Below, in pieces: positions 37,352 to 49,439 of a stretch of DNA of 64,000 bases (position 1 is its first letter; every line of letters starts with the position of its first letter). Source of the DNA: Dillenia suffruticosa (Eukaryota > Streptophyta > Magnoliopsida > Dilleniales > Dilleniaceae); the NCBI GenBank assembly GCA_033439265.1, contig JAVTVX010000030.1, positions 8,567,774 through 8,631,773 on the forward strand. Reading direction: 5' to 3'. The notes under the pieces were generated by a model. That model was not told where the DNA came from and made no database searches. It saw nothing but the letters and a program-made list of their open reading frames with translations. A program made the translations under genes and the position numbers.

Positions 37352-38239
37352 TTTGAAGTCTAATATGCACATGTTCTCATAAGCATAGCAGTTTTGATGC
37401 AACTTCTAATTTTAGTATAAGAATTTATTAATGTATAATACTTGATTTATTTAGAAAATAATATGATGATTTTTGTAAAATTCTTTAAACTCTTGTCAGA
37501 CAAATTTTGTAAAGTATTGCGTCTATGGAAAATAGTAAAAGGGTTGTCTTGGAAAAGCATAGTACAAGTGCCTCATGCGAGTTTGAAAATAGAGGGTGGT
37601 CCATAATCATAACCATAGAATTAAGAAAAAGATTGATTTAATCGTGGCGACTCAAAAAGGCACCTATAACTAGTCAAACTAGCAAAGATTAAGGTAGATT
37701 TGACTTGCTAAAAGTGTACACATTATTTCTCTTGTTACTGTACACACATTCACCCCCTCTACCCAACCCTTTGGCACCCAGATCAATCCTTTTCAACTCC
37801 CACTCGATATTTTAAATAATGATTATAAAAGGCCAACCAAACTGGCCCATGTTGGCTATGGTGTTTATGCTTGACAGCAACATTTATTCCTACCTGAATA
37901 ATACCATCCCGGTCGAAATATTAAATAAAAATCAAATAACAAAGTTTGATTTGGAATAAGTAAAATTAAATTAAGTAAAATTGTATTTTCCTTTTCCTAT
38001 GAAATACAAAGTTCGTGCCCCACTTAAAATTATTTGTCTTGCAAGTCGTGATCCTTGTGGGAACAAATACGCACATGAACAACGCGCCATTGCCGACGCA
38101 AAATGTTTCCAAATCGGAAAGTGTTGTCAATAAACTTGGAAAAGGAAAATTCAATATTAGCATATTACTAGGTAAGTATCAATCGAATAGGTTGCGATTG
38201 TTGACTGTCAGCTTTAGCCCAAGTTGTTTTCTCCTTCCT

Positions 38240-38279
<40 letters not shown>

Positions 38280-38668
38280 GGAGGTGGGGTTAGGGGTTAG
38301 GGGACGGGGTGGGCCTAAAGGAGAGAGGAATTTATCAAAGGGTCCCCAACTGCCGACTGTTTTTGAAAAATCGGTATTTAAAATTTAAAATTAATAATTA
38401 GGTCAAATAAATTTTAAAAATTATTTAAAAAACTTAGCTTTTTAATAAAAAATTTATAAAAGGAGGTTACTTATTATCTGCGATATGCCTTCTTTTTTTT
38501 TTTAATAAAAATATAGGCTGATAAAAATTATTAGTAATTATTTCAAATATTATGATTTTATCACATATATAAATTTAAAAAAAATATAAATTTTAATATT
38601 GAAATATTTATGAATTTATTTTTTATGATATTTAAAAATATTTAAATAAATGTAAAAAAAGTATTTGG

Positions 38669-38727
<59 letters not shown>

Positions 38728-39107
38728 ATTTAACTCTTTACAAAGTTGTTTCTGAACAATGTATGAAATTTAAATGTCTATGAATAGTTTAGAATGTTTA
38801 TGAATTTCCAAATATTTATTTTTAATTTATGAATATTTTAAAATTACTTATGAAACTATTTATTTTATATATTATTTATAAAACTTTAATATCAATTGTC
38901 TTTTATTGTAATTTTATTAAATATTAAAATTTATAGAAATTGTTTCACCAAATAATATACTTAAAAGAAATTTTTTAAATAAAATTGGTAAATATCTTAT
39001 TATTTAAAATTTTAAACTCTTATTTTTTACAATAACTTATAAACCAAAAATAAAAGTGAAAAACAAAAAAAAAAAAGGTCAAACAAACTCTTGATATAAC
39101 TATATCA
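37352..39107. other. Intergenic sequence with simple repeats
   Basis: No gene is recognisable. It contains a T run at about 38250-38278 followed by a G-rich stretch (ggtggggttaggggttaggg), and an (AT)n microsatellite at 38671-38724. Confidence 0.5.
38671..38724. repeat. (AT)n microsatellite
   Basis: Twenty-seven uninterrupted AT units. Confidence 0.95.
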
Positions 39108-40460
39108 TTGTTATTAACTTCTAACTATCAATGGCAATTGAAATCCCATCCGAAAAATTTATGATATTATTATTGAGTCGAACCAACGAAAGTGTTGGAA
39201 AATGCTCAAATAAACATTGTACTTCTAATTTTTTTTCCTTCTTAACTTGCATGGTTACAATTACAGTTAGTTTTCTTATTTTACATTGTGATGGTCTTTC
39301 CTTTTCTTTTAATCAAGCTAAATTTTAATGGAGTTTGTCTTGTAAGGCTGCCATGGGATTAGTAGGAACCCGTAGTGTATTTGGAGATTAAGTTGGCTCC
39401 TCCTAAATTTCTAAGGGATCTGTGTAGAAGATTGGTATTTGCACTCGATGATGGTAGAACTTTTTGTACTTACACGGCTTTGTCGTTGGCATGGGAATGA
39501 AACCTTAAGATACTATTTGTAGGGATAAAATGTTTGTCCTCAGCCTCAGCCTAGGTTTCTTGGGTTCTTTTTTTCTCTTTTTCATTTTTTTTGACTAAAG
39601 GAAAAGGCAACCGGGATGTTATGTACTAATTAATTACTACATGGAATGACTGAGTCATAGTTATACCTATCGCTGACAATTCAAATTCCAATCAAGAAAT
39701 TTATGATAATGAAGTTATTGAATCCAACCAACGGGTATTTAGAAAATGCTGCCAATGAACTAGAGTTCAATTGGCATCTTCTTTCCCTTGGAATTCTTGG
39801 ATTCAAATCACTCATTATGGGTTCATCCGGTGTACAAAGTATTTCTCGGGTTAGTGTGGGGTAGGGGAAGGGTAGACATATTTGTACATAACATTTTTTT
39901 TTTTTTAAAGAGACTATTTTCACATTTCACCAAAGGTGCAACTGAACCGTTGTATCAAGATTCGCCCTTGGATTCAATCTCTCATATGTATAAAAAAAAT
40001 TTAATATAAATTTCATATTTGCAATAAATTAAGTTATACTTACTGCTTTTAGTGATAATTATGTATGAAAATTCAAATATGATTCGAAGTATTTATGATA
40101 TGATTGTCGAGTCAACCAAAGAGTACCTTGGAAAATGCTTACAATAAATATTGCACTTCTAATTTACTCTTCCTCAACTTGCATTGTTTCATTTGTAGTT
40201 ATTTTTCTTATTTTTTATTTTCATTGTCTGTTTTTTCCTTTTCTTTTTTTGATCGATCTGAATTCTGATGGAGCTTATCTTGTAAGGGCACCACCGGATT
40301 AGTAGGCAATTTCAGTACATTTAGAGATTAAGCTAGTTCCTGACAAGTTATTAGGGTGTTTGCATATAATATTGGTATTTTGCACCTCCATGAAAGTGGA
40401 ACTTTTGCCTATATACAAAGGCTAGTTGTTGGCACGGGAATGGAACTTTAAGAACCTAAG
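39108..40460 (+). repeat. Local repeat: two about 400-bp copies and one partial copy
   Basis: Segments 39125-39515 and 40045-40455 align in the same orientation: tttatgatat, gagtcgaaccaacgaaagt against gagtcaaccaaagagtacc, ggaaaatgct, cttctaattt, caacttgcat, cttatcttgtaagg, gattagtagg and gttggcatgggaatg. A shorter third copy of the first part lies at about 39675-39770. Divergence is substantial, so the duplication is old. I do not recognise the unit. Confidence 0.65.
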
Positions 40461-41929
40461 AAACAGATTAAAGAGGTGGATTCTCTCTGAGATTAGGAAA
40501 AAAAAAAAAGTTTCACAAGTATACTTTCTAGAGTGGGAATAGGCTGATGGCTTGAAGGCTACTAAATATAATTCTCCAAGAAATCCGGCGAGGCTAAGAT
40601 GGTGGAGGTTTTTTTTTTTTTTTTAAAGATATATCTACAATCAATTGATATTTAGATTTGACCCAACTAAATCTAATCGAGTATTGTGAGTCCCACATTA
40701 GAGGCCGACTTGCTGTAACAAACCTGGACCACGAGCAGCGCACAAGGCAATCGCATGGAGGCTGCCACAAGAATGCCAAGCAACCAGTAGCAAGACCATG
40801 ACAAGGCGCAAGACACTGTGCTAGCACCATGCATCACCGTGCAGCCGCAAGCACAAAGCACCAATGACGGGCCACGAATTGGACAGACACAAGCGACCGA
40901 ATCTGGTGGTAATTATAATCCCTAAAAAGATATCTTCTAGGAAAATCTTTTCCAAAAACGCCTTTAATGAAAAAAGTTTCATTTTTTTTTTCTTATTGTT
41001 GAATGAAACATGAATTCAGTTGTAATTTATTGCTTATTTCCAATGGCGAGAAAATAATTAAAAAAAATTGTAGATGTCAGTTGCAAATATTTAACATGAT
41101 TTCTAATTGGATTAGAGGATCTTTTTCATCGATCAAAATATTACTCTCTCTTTTCCACTTTTTTTTTTTTTGGTTGTATCTCTCTTTTCCACTTTAAGTG
41201 TCTTTTAGAAAATATTTTTATTCACTTCATGTATCCATTTAGAAGATTAAACAAATATTAATTGTTTTTCTAAATTTATCTTTATCACTTGTTATTTCAC
41301 TTAATAGAACTTTTTAAATGGTAATTTAGTTAATTAATTTTATATATATTTTTTTAAAAAAAATTTTTGGTTATTGAATAATTTTCTTAATCACTGTACA
41401 ATTACTTCAAAAGACACTTGCAGTGGGATATGAGAAATACTTTTTTTAACCAAATATAAAAAAGAGTGAAAATTATTTTTCTTTTTTCAACTATTTTCAC
41501 TTAGCCTACCTAGCCATGCCAATTTCGTTTATTACAATTTGGGTTTTGCTTGCTTCTTTTGAGAAGGTTAAAAGAAAGTATGAGAAAGCATATACTTCAG
41601 ACCTTGCAAATAATTCACCATCTATTTTCCCATTATTTCTATCACGAGGAAGTATCTTATTTACGACGGTGTAGGAGAAAGGGAAGTCCAGTGTGAAAAT
41701 TTCAAAAACTTAACCAAGTCCTCTTGTTAATCTGTTGGGAGTCATCACAACGTTAGCATTTAACAAATTATAATAAACAATAATGTCCTAATCAATCTTG
41801 ACTAAATAAACCTTCAAATAAGTGAATTTAGCACCAAGATTTCTATACGGATGTGACCCTTCATAATTCCAAGTCTGAACTTTGAAAATTCCATCCACCC
41901 ACGAACAATAAGAGAAGACGTAAAGAAAT
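40461..41929. other. Intergenic sequence
   Basis: Mostly AT-rich, with a distinctly GC-richer block at about 40680-40890 that has no recognisable coding content. No gene supported. Confidence 0.4.
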
Positions 41930-42035
41930 AAAATTTGAGACAATCAATCTCTTTACGGAAGGCTCTACAGTGATTGAACCAAATTAATCGAATAAAATTT
42001 AAATATCAATTGATGTAAAATAATCCATTTACGTC
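41930..42035 (+). repeat. SINE 3'-end fragment
   Basis: The text cagtgattgaaccaaattaa then tcgaataaaatttaaatatc matches the 3' part of the SINE at 49251-49425 (cagtattcaaaccgaattaa then ccgaataaaggtcggatacc). The 5' part is not clear. Confidence 0.4.
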
Positions 42036-42268
42036 AAAAAGGGAGAGAAGATGTGAGACTGACTTCATATGGCATGGAAACAAAATTATACATAAAACTA
42101 CAATTAAAAATTTAACCAAGTAGCTAGATTAGAGCTAAGAAAGGGAAAAAAATTACAAAAGAAACAAGAGATATAAAAGCAATATGGTATACCCAGCCAC
42201 CAACCCAATATGCCCACAATTGTTAAATTAACAATGTGAAAAGAAAAAAAATGAAAGGAAAATTATAT

Positions 42269-42272
<4 letters not shown>

Positions 42273-42319
<47 letters not shown>
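42273..42319. repeat. (GA)n microsatellite downstream of the VQ gene
   Basis: An uninterrupted AG run on the plus strand, about 100 bp beyond the VQ stop codon, so probably in its 3' untranslated region as CT repeats. Confidence 0.9.
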
Positions 42320-42322
<3 letters not shown>

Positions 42323-42416
42323 CAATATTTGGCTTCTCTGTCACCGCCCTTAGGACAAGTCAGTGTGCCTAACTTTCTCTTTTTGTTTTGTCTCTATTCC
42401 TTGCTTTATGTCACTC

Positions 42417-42676
42417 TCAGAACATGAAACTACTATTGTTTCTGTTCTCACCGGGCCTTTCCGGATTAGGAACATGCGAGGAAATACCCTCTATCACAAA
42501 CCCATCTGGAGAAGAGGCAGAAGAACCCTCCACCACCATGTTAGGTGGTCTACCTCCGGGGTTTCCACCAAGTCTTTGAAAAAACACGTGATCTCCACGT
42601 GACATATCATTGCTATTATTATCAGTATTTAGAGAAAATATCAAGTGTTGTTGTTGTTGTTGTTGTTGTTGTATTG

Positions 42677-42708
<32 letters not shown>

Positions 42709-43184
42709 AAATGATAGCCAGATGAAGAAGACAGCTGCATAACCCCTCCACTGCTAGGGTTTGCATGGTGCTGACGTGGATCTCCGAGACCAAAATGGTA
42801 ATTTAACATGCTAGCTGGTGAATTGGACGCTGCAAAGGGGGCGGTTGGGCCACCAGTGAATTGCTGAACCATGGCTCGGAAGTTGGTGGTGCTTGTGTTC
42901 AACACGGTCGTTGGGGTTCGTCTAGAAGCCCTAGAACGACGTCGAATTGGTTTTGAGACTCGGCCTTCTGGGGTCAAGTGAGTAGTACTCGAACTGGAGC
43001 CCATGGGAGCAAGAGAAGTAGTTGGTGAGGTGACGGTCGTGGCGTTGGTGGTCATGACAGTGGAATCCGACACTCGATCGCCGAACGTCGTTGTGGCTGA
43101 ATTTGCATGGCCACCATGTGGTGCGGCGAGGTTGCGTGAGTAGAACTGCACCCACTCACTTGGACTAAGCATGGACTCGCTCAT
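42417..43184 (-). CDS. VQ22: VQ-motif protein, VQ22/JAV1-like, 255 residues
   Basis: VQ proteins are plant nuclear co-regulators that bind WRKY factors; VQ22/JAV1 of Arabidopsis restrains jasmonate defence. The single-exon frame carries the motif FRAMVQQFTGGP (residues 102-113), preceded by the basic stretch RRRSRASRR (81-89) and the block SKPIRRRSRASRRTPTTVL, which matches the VQ22 subgroup. An N-terminal SEWVQFYSRN (residues 9-18) and a C-terminal IFSLN block also fit VQ22. Two polyglutamine runs lie at 160-169 and 172-179. I chose Met at 43184; the open frame extends 28 codons upstream, but that part translates a GA microsatellite (RERERERE) and looks like leader. The length is somewhat above the roughly 190 residues of the Arabidopsis protein, mostly through the Q-rich insertion. 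No intron, as usual in this family. Confidence 0.9.
42650..42710 (-). repeat. Paired CAG and CAA codon repeats in the VQ gene
   Basis: In gene sense the tract is about nine CAG codons, then CAA CCA ATA, then eight CAA codons, so two adjacent glutamine runs use different pure codons. Length variation between alleles is likely. Confidence 0.9.
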
Positions 43185-43200
43185 GGCACAAAATCCCAGA

Positions 43201-43226
43201 CTCTCTCTCTCTCTCTCTCTCTCTCT
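43201..43226 (-). repeat. (GA)13 in the probable leader of the VQ gene
   Basis: A (CT)13 run on the plus strand is (GA)13 in gene sense, 17 to 42 bases before the chosen start codon. GA tracts in leaders can bind plant GAGA-type (BPC) factors; that role is inference. Confidence 0.85.
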
Positions 43227-43325
43227 GTGGTAAGTGAGAAGGGAAGAATTGTAAACCAGGCACTGCAATTTAAGGTTCGAGAGGAGTTGTGAGGTGTGGA
43301 ATCAAAAGGAGAAAATAAAAAACGT

Positions 43326-43331
43326 GGTCAA
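43326..43331 (-). promoter_or_regulatory. W-box upstream of the VQ gene
   Basis: In gene sense the sequence reads TTGACC, the WRKY-binding core, about 145 bp before the start codon. A further TTGAC core occurs near 43615. Binding is inferred from motif only. Confidence 0.45.
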
Positions 43332-43409
43332 AGCGAAGACTTTTCTGTGTAGGGGAGGGAAAATCGTGACCCTTAATTTGGGGGGAAGTGAGATTGCAAA
43401 TGGAATGGA

Positions 43410-43415
43410 CACGTG
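43410..43415 (-). promoter_or_regulatory. G-box upstream of the VQ gene
   Basis: A perfect CACGTG about 228 bp before the start codon. MYC2-type factors bind this motif in jasmonate-responsive genes, which fits a JAV1-like gene. It is a six-base match, so suggestive only. Confidence 0.5.
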
Positions 43416-43499
43416 ACTTGTCAGGTGGGGTTTTCAAGTGGCGGAAATGGTTTGGCTTGTTGCGGGGTTTCTCGAAGTTCTTATTCTTTTTAGTATTTG

Positions 43500-44508
43500 C
43501 AAGGCAGTGTTTCGGAGCTGAGAGACGGATGGTTCTTGGAAGCTACCGTACCCAATAACTTAAAATGTATCCAACCCGTTTCCATTAGTCTTATCGGCTC
43601 CTCCAGATGGCCACGTCAAGGACGATATTTGATTTGTGGTGGCTATGTGACTTGGAATGGAAGTCTCATAAATTGACGTTTTTGGTTAGGTTTGTAGGAA
43701 ACAGCCGCGCAACAGCGCTCTCTCCCCTACAGCCGACCACCACGTAATAGTAAGCAACACAAGAATAGTAGTTTCCTATGCCCTGGGAATGGAATATATT
43801 AGGGGCAAATATAGTTATTGAAATCCAAGAGTAAACAAAGGGTAAATATCTAAATATTTGACATAAAATAGTTGAAAAAAAAATTAACCACATAATATAT
43901 TTTAGATATTTTATATAAATTTTATCAAAATTTGACAATAATAATTCTTTGATAATTAGATTATTCTATAAACCAGAGAGAAGAAGAGAGAAGTTTAAAA
44001 TTTGTGTTGTATTATATATTTTTTTGGTATCTATATAATATTGCTACTTATAAAGAGAAAACGTGTACCTATGATATGGTTTTTATAAAGTTAATAAGAA
44101 GCAAATCCCTTTAAATTCTTCAATTATCTCCCATTAATTGGCTATGATGGTTTGTGAATGATCCTCAACTACATAATAGTGCGACTCAATAATTTATGTT
44201 ATTGATAAGTTCATTTTGTATGGATATTTTGAACATTTTAGCATGAATTGTATAAATTTTTTACTCAAATTGGTCAATTATGTTTTCTTATTTAAAATTG
44301 AGTAAAAATCAATTATCAAGAAAAAATCGCATGTCAAGAGAATAAAATCATGAATTTCAAAAATCTGTAACATTATGACCAACTAAGCAATTTGAAAATT
44401 CATAACATTAGCTATGTTTATCGGATTTTGATTATTTTTATGCCATTGAAAAGCTCGAAGACATGACTACAACTTTCTAGTTTATCACTTTTCAGATTCA
44501 GATTGCAC
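43500..44508. other. Upstream and intergenic sequence
   Basis: The promoter-proximal part is of mixed composition; beyond about 43780 it becomes AT-rich. No further gene or complete element is recognised. Confidence 0.4.
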
Positions 44509-45479
44509 CATTACAGAAAAACATAATTTTTCCTCACATTTTTACCTGATGTTTATGGATGGTATTGTCAATATTTTTCTTTCTCCAATGTTTTTACAAA
44601 TAAACGTTGGCAGAAAAAACTTTTTGCTGATATTTTGGTGCCAAAATGTTAGGGAAAGTTGGTGCATAAAAATGAGCCGTGTTGAAAATTTTTTTGCTAC
44701 ATTTTAGCACTAAATATTGGCAAAAGTTTTGAACTTTTCCGACATTTCTTTCTTTAAACGTATGCAAAGTATTTTGTCGACATTTCACCGAAATATTGTC
44801 TCCACCCAGATTCAAATTTTTGCATGGAAGGTTTTTTTTTTTTTTTTTTTTTTTGGTACAATGCATGGAAGATATTGTTGAGTTATTACAACCACTGGAC
44901 CACAATGCAAGTTATGAATTCTTTTTTTTTCTTTTGTTATCTTAGTCTCACTTTTTTTTTTTCCTTTTATTATCCTGATCTCACTTTTTTTTTAATATTT
45001 ATCTCACTCTCATTATTTTCTTCTTCTTCACCCGGGGTCATTTTTTTTCGTAGAAATTTTTTGTATATTTTTTTTCCTTTACCTTGGTGTAATGTTTTTT
45101 TTTCTTTTTCCATTCTCATTGAACTTTTCTTATTATTTAAATTTAACTTTGATTAAATTGATACTAAATAAAGAAATAAAATATTTTTTGAGCTAAAACG
45201 ATAAATTTGATTAATTAAAATAGAATAAAAAATTATTTTTCTTCATTTATCCAATAAAAGGAATACGATTTGTTAATTTTATCATAAATTATTTTTCTTG
45301 ATTTACCCAATAAAATGAATAATAAAATAATAAAAACAAAAGAAAATAAAAAAAGGGAAAATAAAAAGTTAAATGCTAGCAGGAAAATTCTTAATTTTAG
45401 TTTGAAAATTAAAAATAATTTATATGTTGAATTATAATAAAAATTATTTTTAATAAAAAATTATTGATTAATGATAAAA

Positions 45480-46790
45480 ATTATTCATCAATTTTTTTGT
45501 GATTAATTAGTGATAAATTTAGTCATGAATATTGGAGTTTGTTACTAAATTTTGTGATAAATATTTCTTTTTGAGTTAATTAACGACGAATTTAGCGACG
45601 AAAAATTTTTATAATTAATTAGTTATGAAATTTGTCACAAAATTTTTTCGTCTCTAAATTTAGCGACGGAAATCAGGATCTATCATTAAATTTAGTGACG
45701 GATACATTTTCCATCGCTAAATTTAGTTACAGGAATACATATTCATCACTAAATTTAACAACGAAATTGTACTTCTGTGGCTAATTAGCAACGGATTCTT
45801 GGATCCATCACTAAATTTTTTTCTTTTATTTTTGAAATCAGCATTTTATATTTTATTTTATTATATTTTTCTTTTATTTTACTAATTTATTATTCTTTTA
45901 CTTTTTTTTTTTTTAATCTTAGGAAAGTTTGTAAACAGACGGCCACCTCTCAGTGGCCCTCTATTTCACTGTCACCGTCCTTGAAAACTACTATTTGTCA
46001 GATTGTCAGGGAAGATGGATCACCAGACGCGAATATCTAATCTACTGTCTAATTACTTGGAAATTTTATGCATTGTTCTGATTTACTGCCTTCCTTGCCG
46101 ATGACGATGGAAAATGACCAGCTAAATTTTCAAAAGCGATTAAACTATTGATAAAAGAAGTGAACAGACAGAGAAAACAAAAAATACGAAGAGTGAATTC
46201 GACGATAGCGGTTGTTTGTTAGAAATTGTTTGAATTATTTATTTTTAAAAATTATCACTTTTGTGAGAATTGTAACATTCAGTATATATTTAACTCGATT
46301 TCGTTATTTAAAAAGAGTTAAAAAAAGAGACACGATTAAAAATGTTTCATAATAGATTTTAAAAGAAATTTAGTTATAAAATTAACCACAAATTTTGAAA
46401 TAGCTATATAAATTAGCGACGAATTTAGTCACAAATATTGGAGTTTGTTGTTAAATTTTATGATAAATATTTTTTTCGTGACTAATTAGCGATAAATTTA
46501 GTGACGAAAAATTTTTGTAGTTAATTGGCGATAAAATTTGTCACAAATTTTTTTCATCATTAGTATTCGTTACTAAATTTAACGATAAAAAATGTATTTA
46601 TCGTTGAATTTAGCAACGAATTCTCGATTTGTGATAAAATGTCACCACGAAATTTCTATTCATCTTTAATTAGCGATAAATTTGGTAACAAAAATATTTT
46701 CGTTACCAATTAACGACAAATTTAACTACGAATAAATTATTCATCACTAACTTGGCCACGAGTACTTTTTCGTTAGGGATTTCATGTGGA
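45480..46790. repeat. Subterminal-type repeats (tagcgacg units)
   Basis: Two clusters, 45480-45810 and 46390-46760, contain more than fifteen degenerate copies of aatttagcgacgaa or its complement. Such arrays are binding sites for the transposase in CACTA elements. Confidence 0.6.
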
Positions 46791-46959
46791 ATCTATTTTT
46801 ACAACTCCTAAATCTTTGTGATCTAGTGTCTCACGACCCCAACCACATGTTGCGGAAGTCCAACGTCAAAATATTGTTATTGGAGATATGGAAGTGTTAT
46901 TAAGAAATGTATTTAAAACTCATGATGAAGTTAATAATTAGGAATTAAAAATAGAGAAT

Positions 46960-47370
46960 ATAAACATGTCAAATCAGTGCACTGCTCACATGGTTCATGG
47001 CATAGGCGAGCTAAATATGAATAATTTAATATTTGTGAAGTTGCTTGAAAATACAAGTAAACTCTCCTTCACCGTCGCTTCATACCACTTGAAGATACAA
47101 GTATTATTTTTTCACGTGCAAATATTCCTAAATCATATACCGAATTTAAGAAGTTTATTAAGTTTTTAGCATTTGATTATAAGAAGATCCATACATGTCC
47201 AAATGATTACATATCGTAGTATTGAGGTAATAGCAAGGAGCAGAGTTGTTGCCCCATTTATGGTGTATCTTGATGGTTGCCAAATCAAAGTTGCAAAACA
47301 AGAAAAAAGGAAGAACCGACAAAAATGCTATGATATTTTTCTGCTACATGTTATTAATATTATTTGATGG
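46960..47370 (+). pseudogene. tnp2-type CACTA transposase fragment
   Basis: At 47169-47215 the frame reads AFDYKKIHTCPNDYIS, matching the family motif YEKIHACPNDCILY. About 40 bases on, in a shifted frame, CCPIYGVS.W matches CPVCG.SRW, followed by KTRKKEEPTKMLCYF matching the KK.PAKVLRYFP block. The stop after DYIS, the change of frame and a stop before W show that it is dead. The remaining catalytic part of the transposase is not recognisable downstream. Confidence 0.65.
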
Positions 47371-47430
47371 CACCGAAGAAAAATCATGGATTTAGGTTAA
47401 CCTTTATTTTAGTTTTGGATCTCAAGAGAG

Positions 47431-48346
47431 ACATTATGGTCAAACTATCAACAGAACAATAGAGACCCAATACCCACAAGATGTCAATTCAAAATAGTAG
47501 GAGGAAACCAAAGCTTGATCAAATTTATTAGATCATAAAAATCTAGGTTACGCACATGAACCTCGTTAAACTCTTGGGGCTTTAGTTTGACGACCAAGAT
47601 CCGTAATCATGTCATCATTTACGGCTTCCCATAATTTTATTATGAATATAATACATGGAAAAATAGTAGAATTAGGTGACACCATATGAAAAATCTTCCA
47701 AACATAAATATCGAATTTAATAAGTCAGATTTGTGAATTCAACCCAGGCGTTCCACCAAAATGTCGAATGAATCTCAAGTCATTTACTAGTGTATGGATA
47801 ACGACACCTACAACATAACAAACATTTATTGTTTGGGAATATGAATCGGCAAGAAAGGATGTACCTCAGGATGCACCAAGTTTGGTGGTCTCAATTCAAC
47901 TAATACGAGATGCACCAAAGAAAAGATGTAATTAAGACCTTGAGTATTAGGAGTCAAACCGGATTAGGGTTTGCAAAGAGTTACAATAAGCACGAGATGT
48001 TCACTCGTGACTCATTAGTTTCCTAAGAAACGATGTGCTTGAGAGAAGGGAGTGAACAGCATTGTGTCTAGATATTTTTGTACAGTTTTTATATTTTGGA
48101 TATTTTTATTTTTATTTTTATTTTTGAGATATTTCTACATATTATTAATTTTATATGCTTTGATATTTTGATATTTTTTGTATTTCAATATTTTTTCTTG
48201 ATATGAATTTAAAAGGTTAAATAAATTTAAAATAATTCACAACTACTTCCTAACTTGAAGTTAGAAGTTAAATTAAAAAAAAAAAAAAAAACAAATTGTA
48301 ACACAAATTACGATGAAATTCTGAGTCGATTATTAAATTTGCAACG
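47431..48346. other. Intergenic or decayed transposon sequence
   Basis: No confident gene. It may hold further CACTA remnants, but no motif is clear. Confidence 0.3.
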
Positions 48347-48545
48347 TTTTTTTTTTTTATTATTATACCAATAAGTGTTCAGAATCATATTTCGATTAAT
48401 CCGATTCAGTATTTACAGTGACTCATTTAAGGAGTTATTCTCTTAACGTAATTTTTTTCATACCTAATCTATGAATCGAATTAAATAACTTAATTAAAAA
48501 ATCTAATATCATATTCCATTAAATCAACTATCCATTGATCAGCGT
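48347..48545 (-). repeat. SINE copy, diverged
   Basis: Shows the same order of blocks as 49964-50156 and 1506-1700: a T run at the left, cgattaatccgattcag, gtgactcatttaaggagtta, cttaacgtaa. No clean target duplication. Ends are approximate. Confidence 0.5.
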
Positions 48546-48917
48546 ATCCATTTTTTGTTGCAAATTGTGTCATTGTCTGTGTTTAATAGCATAAACATAT
48601 ATGATTTTCATTACAAATTGGTGTTGCAATTGTGTGTCTTGAAACGTAGCATCACAACTCTTAAGGGTTCAATTAAGGCCATTAAGATAACTTCCAACCA
48701 ATCAAAATTTAATTGCTAATCTTTGAAATTCAATGAATTAGATCTACTCATAGTATGATCCCATTATTTGTACATATTAGGCTAATTGAAGTTAGATTAG
48801 GATGCTATACTCCTTGCATTTCATTCATGTCTATACATTCATCTAATTTATGAATACATGGCCCCGATTTTAGTACTTGAGGCATCACATTCTTTAGGGA
48901 ACGATACTCTACTCACA

Positions 48918-49160
48918 ATGGTGTTATATCATACCAATATAGGTTGGTTCAACTAAATATGGGGTTGAGTTGCCTTAAATATGATCGAGATTTAATTCCC
49001 GTTGGAAATATCAAGCTTTCATGTGTATGGAGCGTTCCCCGTTAGAAGACCCACCCTCCGAATAGGAGCCATTGCAATGATCAATCCAAATTAGTCGAGA
49101 CGAAAACTCAAATACCAAACGGTGTTCAAAACATGATAAAAAAATATGGTGTTATATCAT
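48918..49160 (+). mobile_element. SINE with perfect 15-bp target duplication
   Basis: The 213-bp body (48933-49145) is flanked by identical atggtgttatatcat at 48918-48932 and 49146-49160. The body contains a box-B-like gatcgagatttaattccc and ends caaattagtcgagacgaaaa, aataccaaacggtg and an A-rich tail, matching the family at 49251 and, inverted, at 49964. Confidence 0.8.
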
Positions 49161-49236
49161 GGAACACCAGTTTAATCTCATAGTACTCAAGGAGCTCCGA
49201 TTGAACAGCCAAGAGGGCCAAATTATACTAAATTAT

Positions 49237-49439
49237 AAAATATTATTTCTACCAAATTTCTTTGATTGAGTGATTGGATACTCTATCCCTTTAATTAGAG
49301 GTCTCGAGTTTGAGCCACTGGAATAACGAAAAATGATTTGAAAAAACTACCGTTAAAATGAACTCCACAGTATTCAAACCGAATTAACCGAATAAAGGTC
49401 GGATACCGGTGGTGAAAAAAAAAATAAAAGATTATTTCT
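49237..49439 (+). mobile_element. SINE with 14-bp target duplication
   Basis: The 175-bp body (49251-49425) is flanked by aaaatattatttct (49237-49250) and aaaagattatttct (49426-49439), one mismatch. It contains a box-A-like gattgagtgattgg, a box-B-like ggtctcgagtttgagcc and the 3' block gaattaaccgaataaaggtc, ggataccggtggtg and an A run. Confidence 0.8.

Larger units (their letters stand above)
44509..47430 (+). mobile_element. Decayed CACTA (En/Spm) transposon
   Basis: The left part (about 44509-44820) begins caccattacagaaaaa, close to a CACTA-type terminus, and contains repeated blocks such as aaacgttggcagaaaa and ttttggtgccaaaatgttag typical of CACTA subterminal repeats. Between about 45480 and 46790 there are many copies of a tagcgacgaa/ttcgtcgctaa-like unit in both orientations. 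A fragment of the tnp2-type transposase follows. The right terminus was not found, so the limits are approximate. Confidence 0.55.

Noticed and set aside
42417-43268. Upstream Met of the VQ frame at 43268
   Set aside because: The extra 28 codons run through the GA microsatellite as Arg-Glu repeats, while the Met at 43184 begins the family-like N-terminus.
44824-45156. 110-codon phenylalanine-rich open frame
   Set aside because: It is a translation of T-rich low-complexity DNA.
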